Position numbers and translations under genes: made by a program. A DNA stretch of 64,000 nucleotides from CBDCZY01 sp965224745 (lineage in GTDB: Bacteria; Pseudomonadota; Gammaproteobacteria; Methylococcales; Methylomonadaceae): contig CBDCZY010000004.1 in assembly GCA_965224745.1 (NCBI GenBank), forward strand, positions 186,001 to 250,000. Reading direction: 5' to 3'. Of this stretch, positions 1 through 9,746 are shown one piece after another. Below the pieces are notes generated by a model. It worked only from the letters and a program-made list of their open reading frames with translations. It ran no database searches and was not told the DNA's origin. Each line of letters opens with the position of its first letter. The stretch's first letter is position 1.

Positions 1-466
1 GGTTAAATTTCGGAGGGGTTTAAGTTAGCAGTCAACTGCTCTAATTACCCTTATTGTAACGTTTAACACAAGAAAATACACATTCGAATCGTAGTAGCAA
101 AGTATTTTCCAATTGAGAGTTGAGTCTGAAATGCGCTTAAAAGTTAAGTCTGGGTTATTGATCAAAAATTTCTGTCGTTTTTCTTTTAGTATTTTAGCTG
201 TCTGATAATCCGTCATATTCATGGTCACTACATTAACTGGCGGTGAGACAATGTAAATCAAGTCGATCCATTATTTTCAAAATAAAGCGGGCTCAATAAT
301 CTTTAAGTCAATAGTCTTGATCACACGTTGGTAAAATATAAGGAGGATATCTCGATTATTTTTTATCAAGTCTGCTAGCCTGCTTATACCCACGTATAAT
401 GGATCTATTTCCTGGTAAATATACGGGAACTGGATTTTACTAACTATCTGTTTACTTTCATTGGTT
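1..466. other. Left-edge intergenic stretch, no supported gene
   Basis: AT-rich sequence before the first clear gene. A 78-codon minus-strand frame (261 to 25) exists but has no recognisable motif, no convincing ribosome binding site and ordinary chance composition, so it is not called. The promoter of the 467 gene should lie here, but no strong -35/-10 pair stands out. Confidence 0.5.
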
Positions 467-2878
467 ATGCAAGAACGGCGACTTTTTAACTATCATTTTT
501 TTGGTTTGTTATGTTATTTGTTAGTATTTCTATCAGGAATTTCTGCCATGCCAATCCACGCTGAAACAAACTACCCTCCAGAATTATCTAAGCGTCTGCA
601 GGAAGCACTGAAAAAACAAGGGACGGATTACAAGCCACGAACGGAATGGCTATTGCCGGATGGTCAGCCGAAATATACTAACCGTTTAATCCTGGAGGAC
701 TCACCGTATTTAATTCAACACGCTCACAATCCAGTCGACTGGCATGCATGGAGCGAAGAGGCTTTCGCTAAAGCCAAGGTCGAAAACAAGCCCATTTTTT
801 TATCCATAGGTTACTCAACCTGTCATTGGTGCCACGTCATGGAGAGGGAAAGCTTCGATAACGAAGCCATTGCCAAGATACTCAATGAACGCTTTATTAG
901 CATCAAAGTAGATCGAGAACAGCGGCCTGATGTCGATACCTACTACATGACTGGTGTTATGCTGATTACCGGACGCGGTGGTTGGCCTATGTCAAACTTT
1001 TTGATGCCCGATGGTCGTCCTTTTTATGGTGGAACCTATTTTCCGCCAGAACAATTCGTGCAGTTGCTGGAGCAAATTAATAATTTATGGCAATCCGAAC
1101 AAAAAAATCTGCATGCTGAAGCAGATCGTCTGGCTTCTGCCATTGCTCAAATCAACAGTACTAAAAATAAAGCACAAAAAATAGATCGTAACGTTATCAA
1201 CAGTGCTGTTAACACAATACTAGAAGGTTATGATAATGAGCAAGGTGGTTTTACACCGGCCCCCAAATTCCCCAATGAACCCTACCTGTTTTTGTTACTA
1301 AGACAAATGGAGCGAGGAACCGATTTGTCTCTTACCAATTCGGTGAATTATACATTACATGCGATGGCACAAGGCGGTCTATACGATCAGATAGGCGGCG
1401 GCTTTCACCGCTACTCAACCGATACTGACTGGTTGATTCCTCATTTTGAAAAAATGCTCTATAACCAGGGACATCTGGCAAGGATCTACTTGCAAGCGTA
1501 TCAACAGTCTGGCAGACCAATATATGAGCGCGTAGTTCGACAAACGTTAGATTATTTATTGCGCGAGATGCAAGCCCCTGATGGCGGCTTTTACTCGGCG
1601 ACCGATGCGGATAGCGAAGGTGAAGAAGGTCTGTTTTTTGTCTGGCAACAAGAACAAATTACCTCAACACTACCCGCGGAGCTGGCCAAGCTTGCTATCG
1701 ATTTGTTTGGCGTTACCAAGGGTGGTAATTTCGAGGGTAGAAACATTTTAAACTTGCCCGAGTCTTTAAATGAATATGCAGTAGCGCATAAGCAAAAATT
1801 ACCTGAGCTATTTGAGCAAGTCGATAAAATCAGCGCTTCACTGAGACAGGTTCGCGAGAAAAGAATTCACCCGATAAGAGATGACAAGGTAGTAACGGCC
1901 TGGAATGGCATGGTAATCGCCGCCTTGGCTGAGGCGGGTCGTGCTCTGAGCCATGAAGCTTATCTTGAAGCAGCAAAAAAGGCCGCTGAATTTTTGTGGC
2001 AGCGCAATCGAACGACTTCAGGTCGTTTGTATCGCGCCTATCTGAACGGAACAGCATCGGTAAATGGCGTACAAGAAGATTATGCGTATTTTGCCGAAGC
2101 GTTACTTCGTCTTTACGATACAACCGGCGAGCCAAGTTGGTTGCAAAAAGCCGAATTATTGACAGATAAAATGTTGGAGGATTTTTGGGATCAAGACCAA
2201 GGCGGTTTTTTTATGACAGGCCAATCCGAAATAGCGCCGAAAATGCAGCGATTAAAAGAAGTCAATGATGGCGCAATACCGTCTGGCAACTCGGTGGCCG
2301 TCAGAGTTCTGGCGGAGCTATATCAACGCACTGGTAAAGAACACTATCAAGATAAAGCGTTAGCGACTATCAGTGCTTTTTCCGAAAAGGTTATGGCGCA
2401 TCCTTCCGCCTACGGCTATTTGCTGTTAGGGGTTGATCAACTGTTATCAGGTGAAACCGGTGCCATCCAGTACGCAGCTCGTGGCGCAGTTAGTGTAAAG
2501 GGTGCATTGGAAGCCGATGGTGATAATGGATATGGGCTATCTATTGATTTAACGATCAAACCCGGCTGGCACGTCAATGCCCATATCCCGCTGCAAAAAG
2601 ATTTAATAGCGACCGATGTAGCTCTTGGTGAGAAAGCGACTGGCTGGCAACTCGAATCTGTCATTTATCCGGATCCTTTGCAGAAAAAGATGTCCTTTCA
2701 GCAAACAGAGCTTGCTCTTTACGAGGGATCTGTCCAACTACGAGGAAAGGTAAAAAAAGATAACAAAAACGATATGCTATTGCCTCTTCAAGTTACTCTG
2801 CAAGCCTGCAATGATCAGCACTGCCTGGCCCCTGAAAAGCTCAATATAAATCTTTCTGCCGTCACCTCTAATAAGTGA
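467..2878 (+). CDS. Secreted thioredoxin-like DUF255 (YyaL/SPATA20-type) protein with C-terminal DsbD-N-like domain
   Basis: About 803 residues. An N-terminal signal peptide is followed by the Thioredoxin_7/DUF255 domain (about residues 75-165) with a redox CHWC motif near residue 119, inside the family signature of a Pro-rich 'NPVDW' stretch and 'DREQRPD'. The middle (about 230-620) resembles the six-hairpin fold of YyaL/SPATA20 proteins. The last 130 residues look like the DsbD alpha (N-terminal) domain, with a CNDQHC cysteine pair followed by 'LAPE'. The role is inferred to be periplasmic thiol/disulfide handling. The frame also opens with TTG at 461, but ATG 467 is the better start. The family is normally cytosolic and about 600-700 residues long, so the signal peptide and added DsbD-like domain are notable. 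Confidence 0.85.
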   Translation: MQERRLFNYHFFGLLCYLLVFLSGISAMPIHAETNYPPELSKRLQEALKKQGTDYKPRTEWLLPDGQPKYTNRLILEDSPYLIQHAHNPVDWHAWSEEAFAKAKVENKPIFLSIGYSTCHWCHVMERESFDNEAIAKILNERFISIKVDREQRPDVDTYYMTGVMLITGRGGWPMSNFLMPDGRPFYGGTYFPPEQFVQLLEQINNLWQSEQKNLHAEADRLASAIAQINSTKNKAQKIDRNVINSAVNTILEGYDNEQGGFTPAPKFPNEPYLFLLLRQMERGTDLSLTNSVNYTLHAMAQGGLYDQIGGGFHRYSTDTDWLIPHFEKMLYNQGHLARIYLQAYQQSGRPIYERVVRQTLDYLLREMQAPDGGFYSATDADSEGEEGLFFVWQQEQITSTLPAELAKLAIDLFGVTKGGNFEGRNILNLPESLNEYAVAHKQKLPELFEQVDKISASLRQVREKRIHPIRDDKVVTAWNGMVIAALAEAGRALSHEAYLEAAKKAAEFLWQRNRTTSGRLYRAYLNGTASVNGVQEDYAYFAEALLRLYDTTGEPSWLQKAELLTDKMLEDFWDQDQGGFFMTGQSEIAPKMQRLKEVNDGAIPSGNSVAVRVLAELYQRTGKEHYQDKALATISAFSEKVMAHPSAYGYLLLGVDQLLSGETGAIQYAARGAVSVKGALEADGDNGYGLSIDLTIKPGWHVNAHIPLQKDLIATDVALGEKATGWQLESVIYPDPLQKKMSFQQTELALYEGSVQLRGKVKKDNKNDMLLPLQVTLQACNDQHCLAPEKLNINLSAVTSNK

Positions 2879-2965
2879 TCTGCAACGTCTGGAGTATACA
2901 CACAGGTTTCGATTGAGGTTACTGCTGCTTTTTATCATAAATATCAACTAACTTTCTCCTTTTTT

Positions 2966-3514
2966 ATGCTTCGATTATTTACTGCATTAGACCCTCCCTT
3001 AGCCATCAGGCAGCAACTGCTCCTGCTCAGACGTTCAATACCTGGTGCTCGATGGCAAACGGTTGAACAAATGCATATCACTATAAGTTTTATCGGTGAA
3101 GTGGAGAAAAGTTTATTGCCCGAAATAAAAGAGGCTTTAGCTACTATCACCACCACAACACCATTAGAATTAAATCTTAATGGTGTAGATTATTTTGGAT
3201 CTAACCGTCAACCCAGGGTGTTATTCGCCAAAATAGAGCCCAATCCAAGCTTGTCTAAATTAAACAGGCGGATCAATAACGCCTTATTTGAGATAGGGCT
3301 TAAAACAGAAAAGCAGAAGTTCATTCCTCATATTACCTTAGCAAGGCTCAAGCAAACCGCGTACCAATCGGTTGGGCAATTTATGCAAAGTGAGGCGCTA
3401 CTGAAAACCGAGTTTTTTATGTTAAACGAATTCCATCTAATCAGCTCAAAATTGTCAGTCGATGGTTCTCAATATTTAATCGAGGAAAGTTATCCACTTG
3501 ATTCAACAAGCTAA
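2966..3514 (+). CDS. thpR: RNA 2',3'-cyclic phosphodiesterase (2H family, LigT-like)
   Basis: 182 residues, the usual size for ThpR. It opens with the family's 'LRLFTALDPP' start and carries both catalytic HxT motifs of the 2H phosphoesterase superfamily: HITISF about residue 33 and HITLAR about residue 115. The enzyme opens 2',3'-cyclic phosphate termini on RNA in the cytoplasm. It lies 87 bp after the thioredoxin-like gene, probably as its own unit or a loose pair. The assignment rests on the two spaced HxT motifs and the length. Confidence 0.93.
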   Translation: MLRLFTALDPPLAIRQQLLLLRRSIPGARWQTVEQMHITISFIGEVEKSLLPEIKEALATITTTTPLELNLNGVDYFGSNRQPRVLFAKIEPNPSLSKLNRRINNALFEIGLKTEKQKFIPHITLARLKQTAYQSVGQFMQSEALLKTEFFMLNEFHLISSKLSVDGSQYLIEESYPLDSTS

Positions 3515-3832
3515 AAATGAAAAGTTAAACCATGCGTTGATGGGCTAACCAGCATGATCCTCTAATGAGTTTGGGCGTTGAGCAGCCTTACTAAAATTCG
3601 ATACCACTTCTCGATCTAGTGGCTTCAAAGTTTGCTGTGAATTGCACTCCTGAATTGCCCGCTATTTAATTTCTGTTTCCTAAAATACAGTATTATCTTT
3701 TCTTAAGATAATTAACAATGTAATTGGTATTCAGTAGGCAGCAGATAAAGCGGTGGTTAATTCATGTACCGTATTATAAACTGAGTTAAATAACTAATAT
3801 AAATACCGTTCTGCCTTGGGAGGCTAATCGAT
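3515..3832. other. Intergenic region upstream of the Crp-type regulator
   Basis: 318 bp, AT-rich, without a supported gene. It should hold the promoter of the regulator/cyclase unit. A purine-rich GGGAGG sits just before the ATG at 3833. No clear operator palindrome was seen. Confidence 0.5.
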
Positions 3833-4543
3833 ATGACTTATTCACTCTCTGACAAGCGAACATTACTGACAAAAAACATTTTTTTCAAAGATATATCCGC
3901 CAAAGAACTTGATAAAATCCTGGCTTTCTCATCAGAACGTCATTTTACTCATGGTCAGATCATCTTTCAAAAAGGGGATGCTGGAGATACCTTATTGGCA
4001 GTACTCGATGGCAAAGTGAGAATTAGCACCAGCTCTGATGATGGCAAAGAAATTATTTTAAATACTCTCTTTAAAGGGGAAATGTTTGGAGAAATTGCCT
4101 TCATTGACGGTATGGAACGCTCAGCAACGGCAACATCGACCGATGAGAGTACGTTACTGACGATCCGGCGTACTGATTTCATCCCTTTTTTGAAAAATAA
4201 TCCAGAGCTCTCTATTCAATGGCTAAAAATATTGTGCAGCATGTTGAGAGGTACAAACGATAGATTGGAAGTGGTCGGCTTGCTTTCTGTTGCAGTGAGT
4301 CTGGCTAGGTTTTTGATTAAGTCAGCAGAGACAATGGGCGAGGAAACCGCTGGTGGGTTATATTTGGATTGGAAGAAAACGCAACAAGAAATTGGCAATG
4401 AAATTGGCACCTCGCGTGAAAGTATCAACAAACAACTTAACAAGTGGAAAAAACAAGGGCTGGTGTCTCTGGGCGGACAAAGCCTCAGTGTAACTATCCT
4501 GGACAGTGAAGCCCTGCAAGATATTGCAGATGGTCTAGAGTGA
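3833..4543 (+). CDS. Crp/Fnr-family transcriptional regulator
   Basis: 236 residues with an N-terminal cyclic-nucleotide-binding beta-roll (about 15-130; it has the phosphate-binding-cassette-like stretch 'GEMFGEIAFIDGMERSATA') and a C-terminal Crp-type winged helix (about 178-215; 'GTSRESINKQLNKWKKQGLV' is the recognition region). No Fnr-type cysteine cluster is present, so nucleotide sensing is more likely than iron-sulfur sensing. The TGA stop overlaps the GTG start of the class III cyclase, so the two are translationally coupled. This suggests the cyclase makes the ligand that this protein senses. That functional link is inferred from context. Confidence 0.9.
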   Translation: MTYSLSDKRTLLTKNIFFKDISAKELDKILAFSSERHFTHGQIIFQKGDAGDTLLAVLDGKVRISTSSDDGKEIILNTLFKGEMFGEIAFIDGMERSATATSTDESTLLTIRRTDFIPFLKNNPELSIQWLKILCSMLRGTNDRLEVVGLLSVAVSLARFLIKSAETMGEETAGGLYLDWKKTQQEIGNEIGTSRESINKQLNKWKKQGLVSLGGQSLSVTILDSEALQDIADGLE

Positions 4544-6471
4544 TAGCGTTTAACCGCATTTTTAACCAAACTCTCAAGCTAAATAGCACTAGGCTGTTAA
4601 TTGTCGCCCTGGTCTACCTGCCGGTGCTTTTGCTTTATAAAAGCGCCATATTTGAATCTCTAGAATTATATGCCTACGATAAACTACTTCAAAACTATCC
4701 CGCAGAAAGCACTTCCCCGCTGGTTACCGTTATTAAAATTACTGAAGAAGATATCAACCAGCTAGGTAACTGGCCCATTTCAGATCTTTTATTTGCAGAG
4801 GTCTTAGAAAAACTAGAGCAATACCAAGCACGTGTTATCGGCTTTGACATCTATCGTAATATCCCGGTACAACCCGGCCATAACAGACTGAAATCTTTAT
4901 TGAGCCAGCGCCAGAATATTATTGCACCAATGAAATACGGTGATAAGAAATCAATCGGCATTCCTCCCCCTCCCGTACTTAGTGAAACAGAACAATTTGG
5001 CTTTACCGATGGACTTGTTGATAGAGATAACATCGTTCGCCGAGGTATGATTTATCTTCATCAGGATCAGCAAACACTTTTCTATTCACTTACTTTACGC
5101 ATGGCGCTCATGTATTTGAGAGAGCAAAATATAACTGAGCAACCCGATACCAACAATGCGAATTATTTGCGGCTTGGGTCGGCAACAATTATACCCTTGC
5201 AACCGAATGACGGCGGTTATGTCGATGAAGATACCAGAGGCTATCAGTTCCTCCTGGACTTTTGCAAACCGCCTGAGGCTATTCCTGGTTATACGTTGGA
5301 GCAATTCAGGTTAGGGAAAGTTCGAGCAGAGGATTTCAAGGACAAAATAGTCCTGGTCGGCGTTGTGGCAGAAAGCGTTAAGGACAATTTTTATACGTCT
5401 TGCAGCCACAGGGCGCTAAATTCCAAACATGTCAGTGGTGTTATGGTGCACGCAGCCATAGTTGATCAATTGCTAAGAATTGCTCTAGACGGACAAATAC
5501 CCATGACGACAGTCTCTGATTTGCAGGAAATGTTGTGGATTTTGCTGTGGACTTTAATCGGTGGATTCATCAGTCATGGTCAACGATCTCTTAACCGGTT
5601 AATCGTAGTATGGTTGGCAGGTCTTACCGTACTGCTGAGCGTCACAGCTCTTCTTTTTAAAAACGGGATATGGTTGATTGCCGTTACACCAGCGCTTGCC
5701 TGGTTTTTATCTAGTCTTTTGACAACCGCTCACAGAGCTACCCAAGAAAAGAAACACCGTTCGCAGCTCATGAGTCTTTTCTCTAAATATGTGGCACCCG
5801 AAATTGCCGATGAAATCTGGCAAAAGCAGGAACATTTTCTCACAGAAGGTCGTCCCCGCCCACAGCAAACCACAGCCACGGTGATGTTTACCGATTTGCA
5901 GCACTTTACATCGATAGCAGAAAGACTGGAACCCGCTGTTTTTTTTGATTGGCTCAATGAATTTTTGGCCGGAATGACCCCTCTCATTGCCAGTCATGGA
6001 GGTGTCGTTATACATTTTATTGGTGACGCAATATTTGCAGGCTTCGGTATACCTGTACCTCGACGGTCTGAAACAGAAATTAGCCAGGACGCAATCAATG
6101 CAGTTAATTGTGCGCTAGCCATGAACGAAAAACTAATGCAGTTGAACCAACACTGGGATAAAAGAGGTTTGCCCATCGTTGGAATGCGTATCGGTTTGTT
6201 TACAGGGTCATTAGCAACGGGTAGTGTTGGTAATCGTGATCGTATGGAATACACCATACATGGTGATACAGTCAATACAGCAGCCCGACTGGAAGCATTT
6301 GATAAGGCTCAATTTGATCCTGATTATTTTAACCAGCCCTGTCGCATTCTCATGGGTGGAAAAACGCTAGACTATCTCAATGACCAATTTCAGTTAAAGG
6401 CAAAAGGAAAGGTTGAGTTAAAAGGCAAGAAAGAGCGGGTTGATATTTATCAGGTGATCGGGAAGAATTAA
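4540..6471 (+). CDS. CHASE2-domain class III adenylate/guanylate cyclase
   Basis: 643 residues. An N-terminal membrane helix is followed by an extracytoplasmic CHASE2 sensor (about 45-310), three membrane helices (about 325-400) and a cytoplasmic class III cyclase domain (about 440-640). Metal-binding aspartates are visible at D452 ('MFTDLQ') and D496 ('FIGDAIF'), and the 'GDTVNTAARLE' signature near residue 570 is intact. The position normally holding the substrate-specifying lysine, four residues before D496, is His492, so base specificity (ATP or GTP) is uncertain. The GTG start overlaps the regulator's stop. A TPS exoprotein follows 119 bp downstream. CHASE2-cyclases commonly accompany CHAT and TPS genes in cyanobacteria. 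Confidence 0.92.
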   Translation: MIAFNRIFNQTLKLNSTRLLIVALVYLPVLLLYKSAIFESLELYAYDKLLQNYPAESTSPLVTVIKITEEDINQLGNWPISDLLFAEVLEKLEQYQARVIGFDIYRNIPVQPGHNRLKSLLSQRQNIIAPMKYGDKKSIGIPPPPVLSETEQFGFTDGLVDRDNIVRRGMIYLHQDQQTLFYSLTLRMALMYLREQNITEQPDTNNANYLRLGSATIIPLQPNDGGYVDEDTRGYQFLLDFCKPPEAIPGYTLEQFRLGKVRAEDFKDKIVLVGVVAESVKDNFYTSCSHRALNSKHVSGVMVHAAIVDQLLRIALDGQIPMTTVSDLQEMLWILLWTLIGGFISHGQRSLNRLIVVWLAGLTVLLSVTALLFKNGIWLIAVTPALAWFLSSLLTTAHRATQEKKHRSQLMSLFSKYVAPEIADEIWQKQEHFLTEGRPRPQQTTATVMFTDLQHFTSIAERLEPAVFFDWLNEFLAGMTPLIASHGGVVIHFIGDAIFAGFGIPVPRRSETEISQDAINAVNCALAMNEKLMQLNQHWDKRGLPIVGMRIGLFTGSLATGSVGNRDRMEYTIHGDTVNTAARLEAFDKAQFDPDYFNQPCRILMGGKTLDYLNDQFQLKAKGKVELKGKKERVDIYQVIGKN

Positions 6472-6590
6472 CTCGTATAGGAAAAACATAAATGATACAA
6501 CCCTCTGTACAACAAGGAATCAACCATGTAAATTCAATCTCTACCCATTCCACAAAGGCTCAGTTGATCAATAATAGGAATAACAAGCTG

Positions 6591-9500
6591 ATGAAAAGCA
6601 ATATCCAAACGTTTTCGATACAGGATTGTTTAGTACTGACCATTGCCTGTTTAATCAGCCCATCAGTCTTTAGTGAAGTCACCCTCGACGGCTCGGTAGG
6701 AACCGCTGGGGCATTGAGTGGCCCGAATTACCAAATCACAGAAGACGTCGGACAACGCGCAGGCAGTAATCTATTCCACAGCTTTGGGCAGTTCAACCTC
6801 AACAATACTGAAAGCGCTACCTTTAGCGGTTCAGCGGGCATTCAAAATGTGATTGGCCGGGTTACCGGCGGGCAAGCCTCCAGCATAGATGGCACCTTGC
6901 GCGTAACCATCCCTGATGCCAATTTGTATCTGCTCAACCCGGCGGGGATACTGTTTGGGCAAAATGCCAAACTGGATGTCCCCGGCTCGTTCCATGCCAG
7001 CACGGCGGACCTGCTAAAGTTTCAAGACGGGGTACAGTTTGAGAGTGGTACTGCAACGCCAAACCCCATCTTAACAACCGCCTTGCCGGAAGCCTTTGGT
7101 TTTTTAGGCGAGAACCCAGCAGGGATTTCCGTAACAGGTGGCAACAACACTACACTGGAAGTACCGAATGGCGAGATGATCTCCCTGGTAGGCGGTGATA
7201 TAACGATTAAGGACAGCTCACTGTATGCGCCAGGAGGACAGATCAATCTGGCCAGTGTGGGATCGGCAGGAGATGTTGTGGTGACTGAATTAGGCTTGGA
7301 TACCGCATCGTTTGAAAGGATGGGCAATATTAGTATTAGCCAGGATCCGCTTGTTCCCAGCGTGACCATAGCGCCTGAAATGCCAGCAATAGCCAATGTG
7401 GATGTCAGTGCAGATACTGCCGGTAAGGTATTTATACGCGGAGGGCAGATGGTGATGGAGAATACCAATATCTGGTCAGATACCACTCACGGTGATGGAA
7501 AAGGGATTGATATTGGATTAACGGGTGATTTAGATATTAACGGCATTGCAGAAACACCCGAAATAGATTCAGCACCACAAAGTGGTATTACCTCTTACAG
7601 TTTAGGCAATGGAAATGCAGGCAATATTAATTTGGATGTAAACGTTCTTAAACTAACCCATGGAACACGGGTCGACTCCACTGCCTCATCTTCGGGGAAC
7701 GGCGGAGATTTGAATATCAATGCCAACTCTGTAGATATGCAAACCAATAGTCTAATCAGCAGCGCTACATTGGATCAAGGCAATGCCGGTGACTTGGTTA
7801 TCAATACAGATGCGTTAAAAGTCTATGACGATTCAGTAATAAGTAGTCGAGTCTTTGCAACTGGTGATGGGAACGCAGGTAATTTAATAGTCAATGCAAG
7901 TTCTATGGATATTTACAACAACTCAGCAATCCTGAGTACTACCGAAGGTAACGGAGATACGGGTAATTTAACCATCAATGCAAATTCTTTAAAAGTTAAT
8001 GATGGATTTATCATCAATGATACTAATAATAGGGGTGATGCTGGTGATTTAACCATCAAAACAGGGTCGTTAGAATTTTTTGGCGGGGTCATCGGGACTC
8101 TTTCCAATAGCCCTATAGAAACTCTATCCAATGTAACTGCCAGTGGTACTAATGGAAATATAAAAATAGAGGCAAATTCCATTTTATTGGTGGGTGATAG
8201 TCAAAACTCTGCTGCGCAGATTACTGGTAGTGTTCTGGGAAACAATGATACCGGTAATCTCACTGTTATCTCGGAAAAACTTGAGATAAAAGATTGGGCC
8301 TCTATCAATAAGACTATCTCTGGTTCTGGTGATAGCGGGAACCTTTTAGTAGATGCCAAAGAAATAGTAATATCTAATAACGCTGGAGGTATCAACGGAA
8401 TAACAGCCAATCTCGGTCCCAACGCTACAGGTAATTCTGGAGACTTAACCGTAAGATCGCAAAATTTGGTCATGCAGAATGGAGCACAAATAAGGGCTAA
8501 TAATGCTGGAAGTGGTGACGGGGGTAACCTAACAGTCAAGGCTACTGACAGTATTGTAGTGGAGGGTGCAAGTGAAACTACTACTACAACACTAGATTCA
8601 AGCATAAGTAATAGAGCTTTATCCACCGGGAAGGTAGGTAATTCGACTGTCGTCACAAAAACATTAGAAGTTTTGAATGGCGCAAATATTAGCGCGGATA
8701 CTAACGGTTCTGCGAATGCTGGAAATTTATCAATATTTGCCGAGAATCTAATGATGCAAGACAAGGGAATAATAAGTGCCGCTACCGGCGGCACAGGGAG
8801 TGGAGGCATATTAAAGCTAAATGTTGATCAGATAGATATGAATAAGTCTTTCATCGCCACGTTGACCTTGGGTCAAGGGAATGCTGGAAATACCATTATT
8901 GATGCCGGTGAAATTGCTATGAGGAATAATTCACTTATATCTGCCAGTACTTCTGACGTTGGTTCGGGAGGGGTTTTAACCATCAACGTCGACGACCTTC
9001 ATTTAAATGATTCAATATTGTCTACCGCAAGTACTTTTGTTGGTTTTGATAGTGATAACGAACTTGATTTAGCCAGGTCTGGCGATATGGCTATCACATC
9101 AAACGGATCCATTCGATTAGAAAATAATTCTAGTATCGTAACGTTTACAAACAAAGCCAACGCAGGCAAGATTGAAATAAACGGTGAAGGTAGTCTCCAG
9201 CTGCACGACAATAGCAGTATTCTAACAAGCGTTTCTTTTGGTGAAGGGAAAGGTGGCGATATTTCTATCAACACACCCACAGTTGCTATAAATGATATTA
9301 GTTTTATTACCGCTGATGCGGCAGTTGAAGGAGGAAATGGGAATATCAATATTCCAGGTTTTCTTTTCAAATCACCTGCTAGTGTAATAAAGGCATCATC
9401 ACGACTGGACATCAAACCTGACACCATTATCAGTGGTAGTATCGCCGAACTGCCAGACATTTATATGGATGCAACCACTCAACTCAGTGAGCGGTGTGCC

Positions 9501-9746
9501 TCCCGCTCTGGGGTTAATTTGAGTAGCTTTGTTGTCAAAGGAAGCGGCGGCTTGCCAGTCGCGCCGGGTGATTTGGCACCTGCAAATCTTATAGACTATC
9601 CGTCGGTTAAGGAACATCTTCCTCCAGAAATAAGCAGTGAAAGTCGTAAGGTTTTCGGTTCTTTAGATAGCCAGCAAGGTTCAACCCATGCTGGTTTAGA
9701 CAATCGTTATCAATTATTGCCCAGTGCTTCAGGTTGTATTGAATAG
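6591..9746 (+). CDS. TPS exoprotein 1 (filamentous haemagglutinin N-terminal domain, beta-helix repeats)
   Basis: 1051 residues from ATG 6591, which has an AGGA ribosome site nine bases upstream; the open frame extends back to 6492, but all three paralogues share the 6591-type start. A signal peptide (about 1-28) leads into the TPS domain (30-280) with the NPAG motif at 116-119. A long right-handed beta-helix region of GN-rich rungs follows ('GNAGNLxI' type). The C-terminal tail has 'SERCASRSG' and a Cys three residues from the end. It should be secreted through the TpsB encoded at 30889. The first 280 residues are almost identical to those of the 24568 and 32786 paralogues, and similarity to the 32786 gene runs further into the repeats. 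Its adhesin or surface role is inferred. Confidence 0.9.
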   Translation: MKSNIQTFSIQDCLVLTIACLISPSVFSEVTLDGSVGTAGALSGPNYQITEDVGQRAGSNLFHSFGQFNLNNTESATFSGSAGIQNVIGRVTGGQASSIDGTLRVTIPDANLYLLNPAGILFGQNAKLDVPGSFHASTADLLKFQDGVQFESGTATPNPILTTALPEAFGFLGENPAGISVTGGNNTTLEVPNGEMISLVGGDITIKDSSLYAPGGQINLASVGSAGDVVVTELGLDTASFERMGNISISQDPLVPSVTIAPEMPAIANVDVSADTAGKVFIRGGQMVMENTNIWSDTTHGDGKGIDIGLTGDLDINGIAETPEIDSAPQSGITSYSLGNGNAGNINLDVNVLKLTHGTRVDSTASSSGNGGDLNINANSVDMQTNSLISSATLDQGNAGDLVINTDALKVYDDSVISSRVFATGDGNAGNLIVNASSMDIYNNSAILSTTEGNGDTGNLTINANSLKVNDGFIINDTNNRGDAGDLTIKTGSLEFFGGVIGTLSNSPIETLSNVTASGTNGNIKIEANSILLVGDSQNSAAQITGSVLGNNDTGNLTVISEKLEIKDWASINKTISGSGDSGNLLVDAKEIVISNNAGGINGITANLGPNATGNSGDLTVRSQNLVMQNGAQIRANNAGSGDGGNLTVKATDSIVVEGASETTTTTLDSSISNRALSTGKVGNSTVVTKTLEVLNGANISADTNGSANAGNLSIFAENLMMQDKGIISAATGGTGSGGILKLNVDQIDMNKSFIATLTLGQGNAGNTIIDAGEIAMRNNSLISASTSDVGSGGVLTINVDDLHLNDSILSTASTFVGFDSDNELDLARSGDMAITSNGSIRLENNSSIVTFTNKANAGKIEINGEGSLQLHDNSSILTSVSFGEGKGGDISINTPTVAINDISFITADAAVEGGNGNINIPGFLFKSPASVIKASSRLDIKPDTIISGSIAELPDIYMDATTQLSERCASRSGVNLSSFVVKGSGGLPVAPGDLAPANLIDYPSVKEHLPPEISSESRKVFGSLDSQQGSTHAGLDNRYQLLPSASGCIE

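Noticed and set aside
25..261. 78-codon minus-strand frame at the left edge
   Set aside because: No motif, no ribosome site and an AT-rich chance composition.
7022..9617. Long minus-strand open frames opposite TPS exoprotein 1 (and similar ones opposite exoproteins 2 and 3)
   Set aside because: They mirror the repetitive low-complexity codons of the exoprotein genes, give Pro/Leu/Ser-rich sequences and have no start signals.
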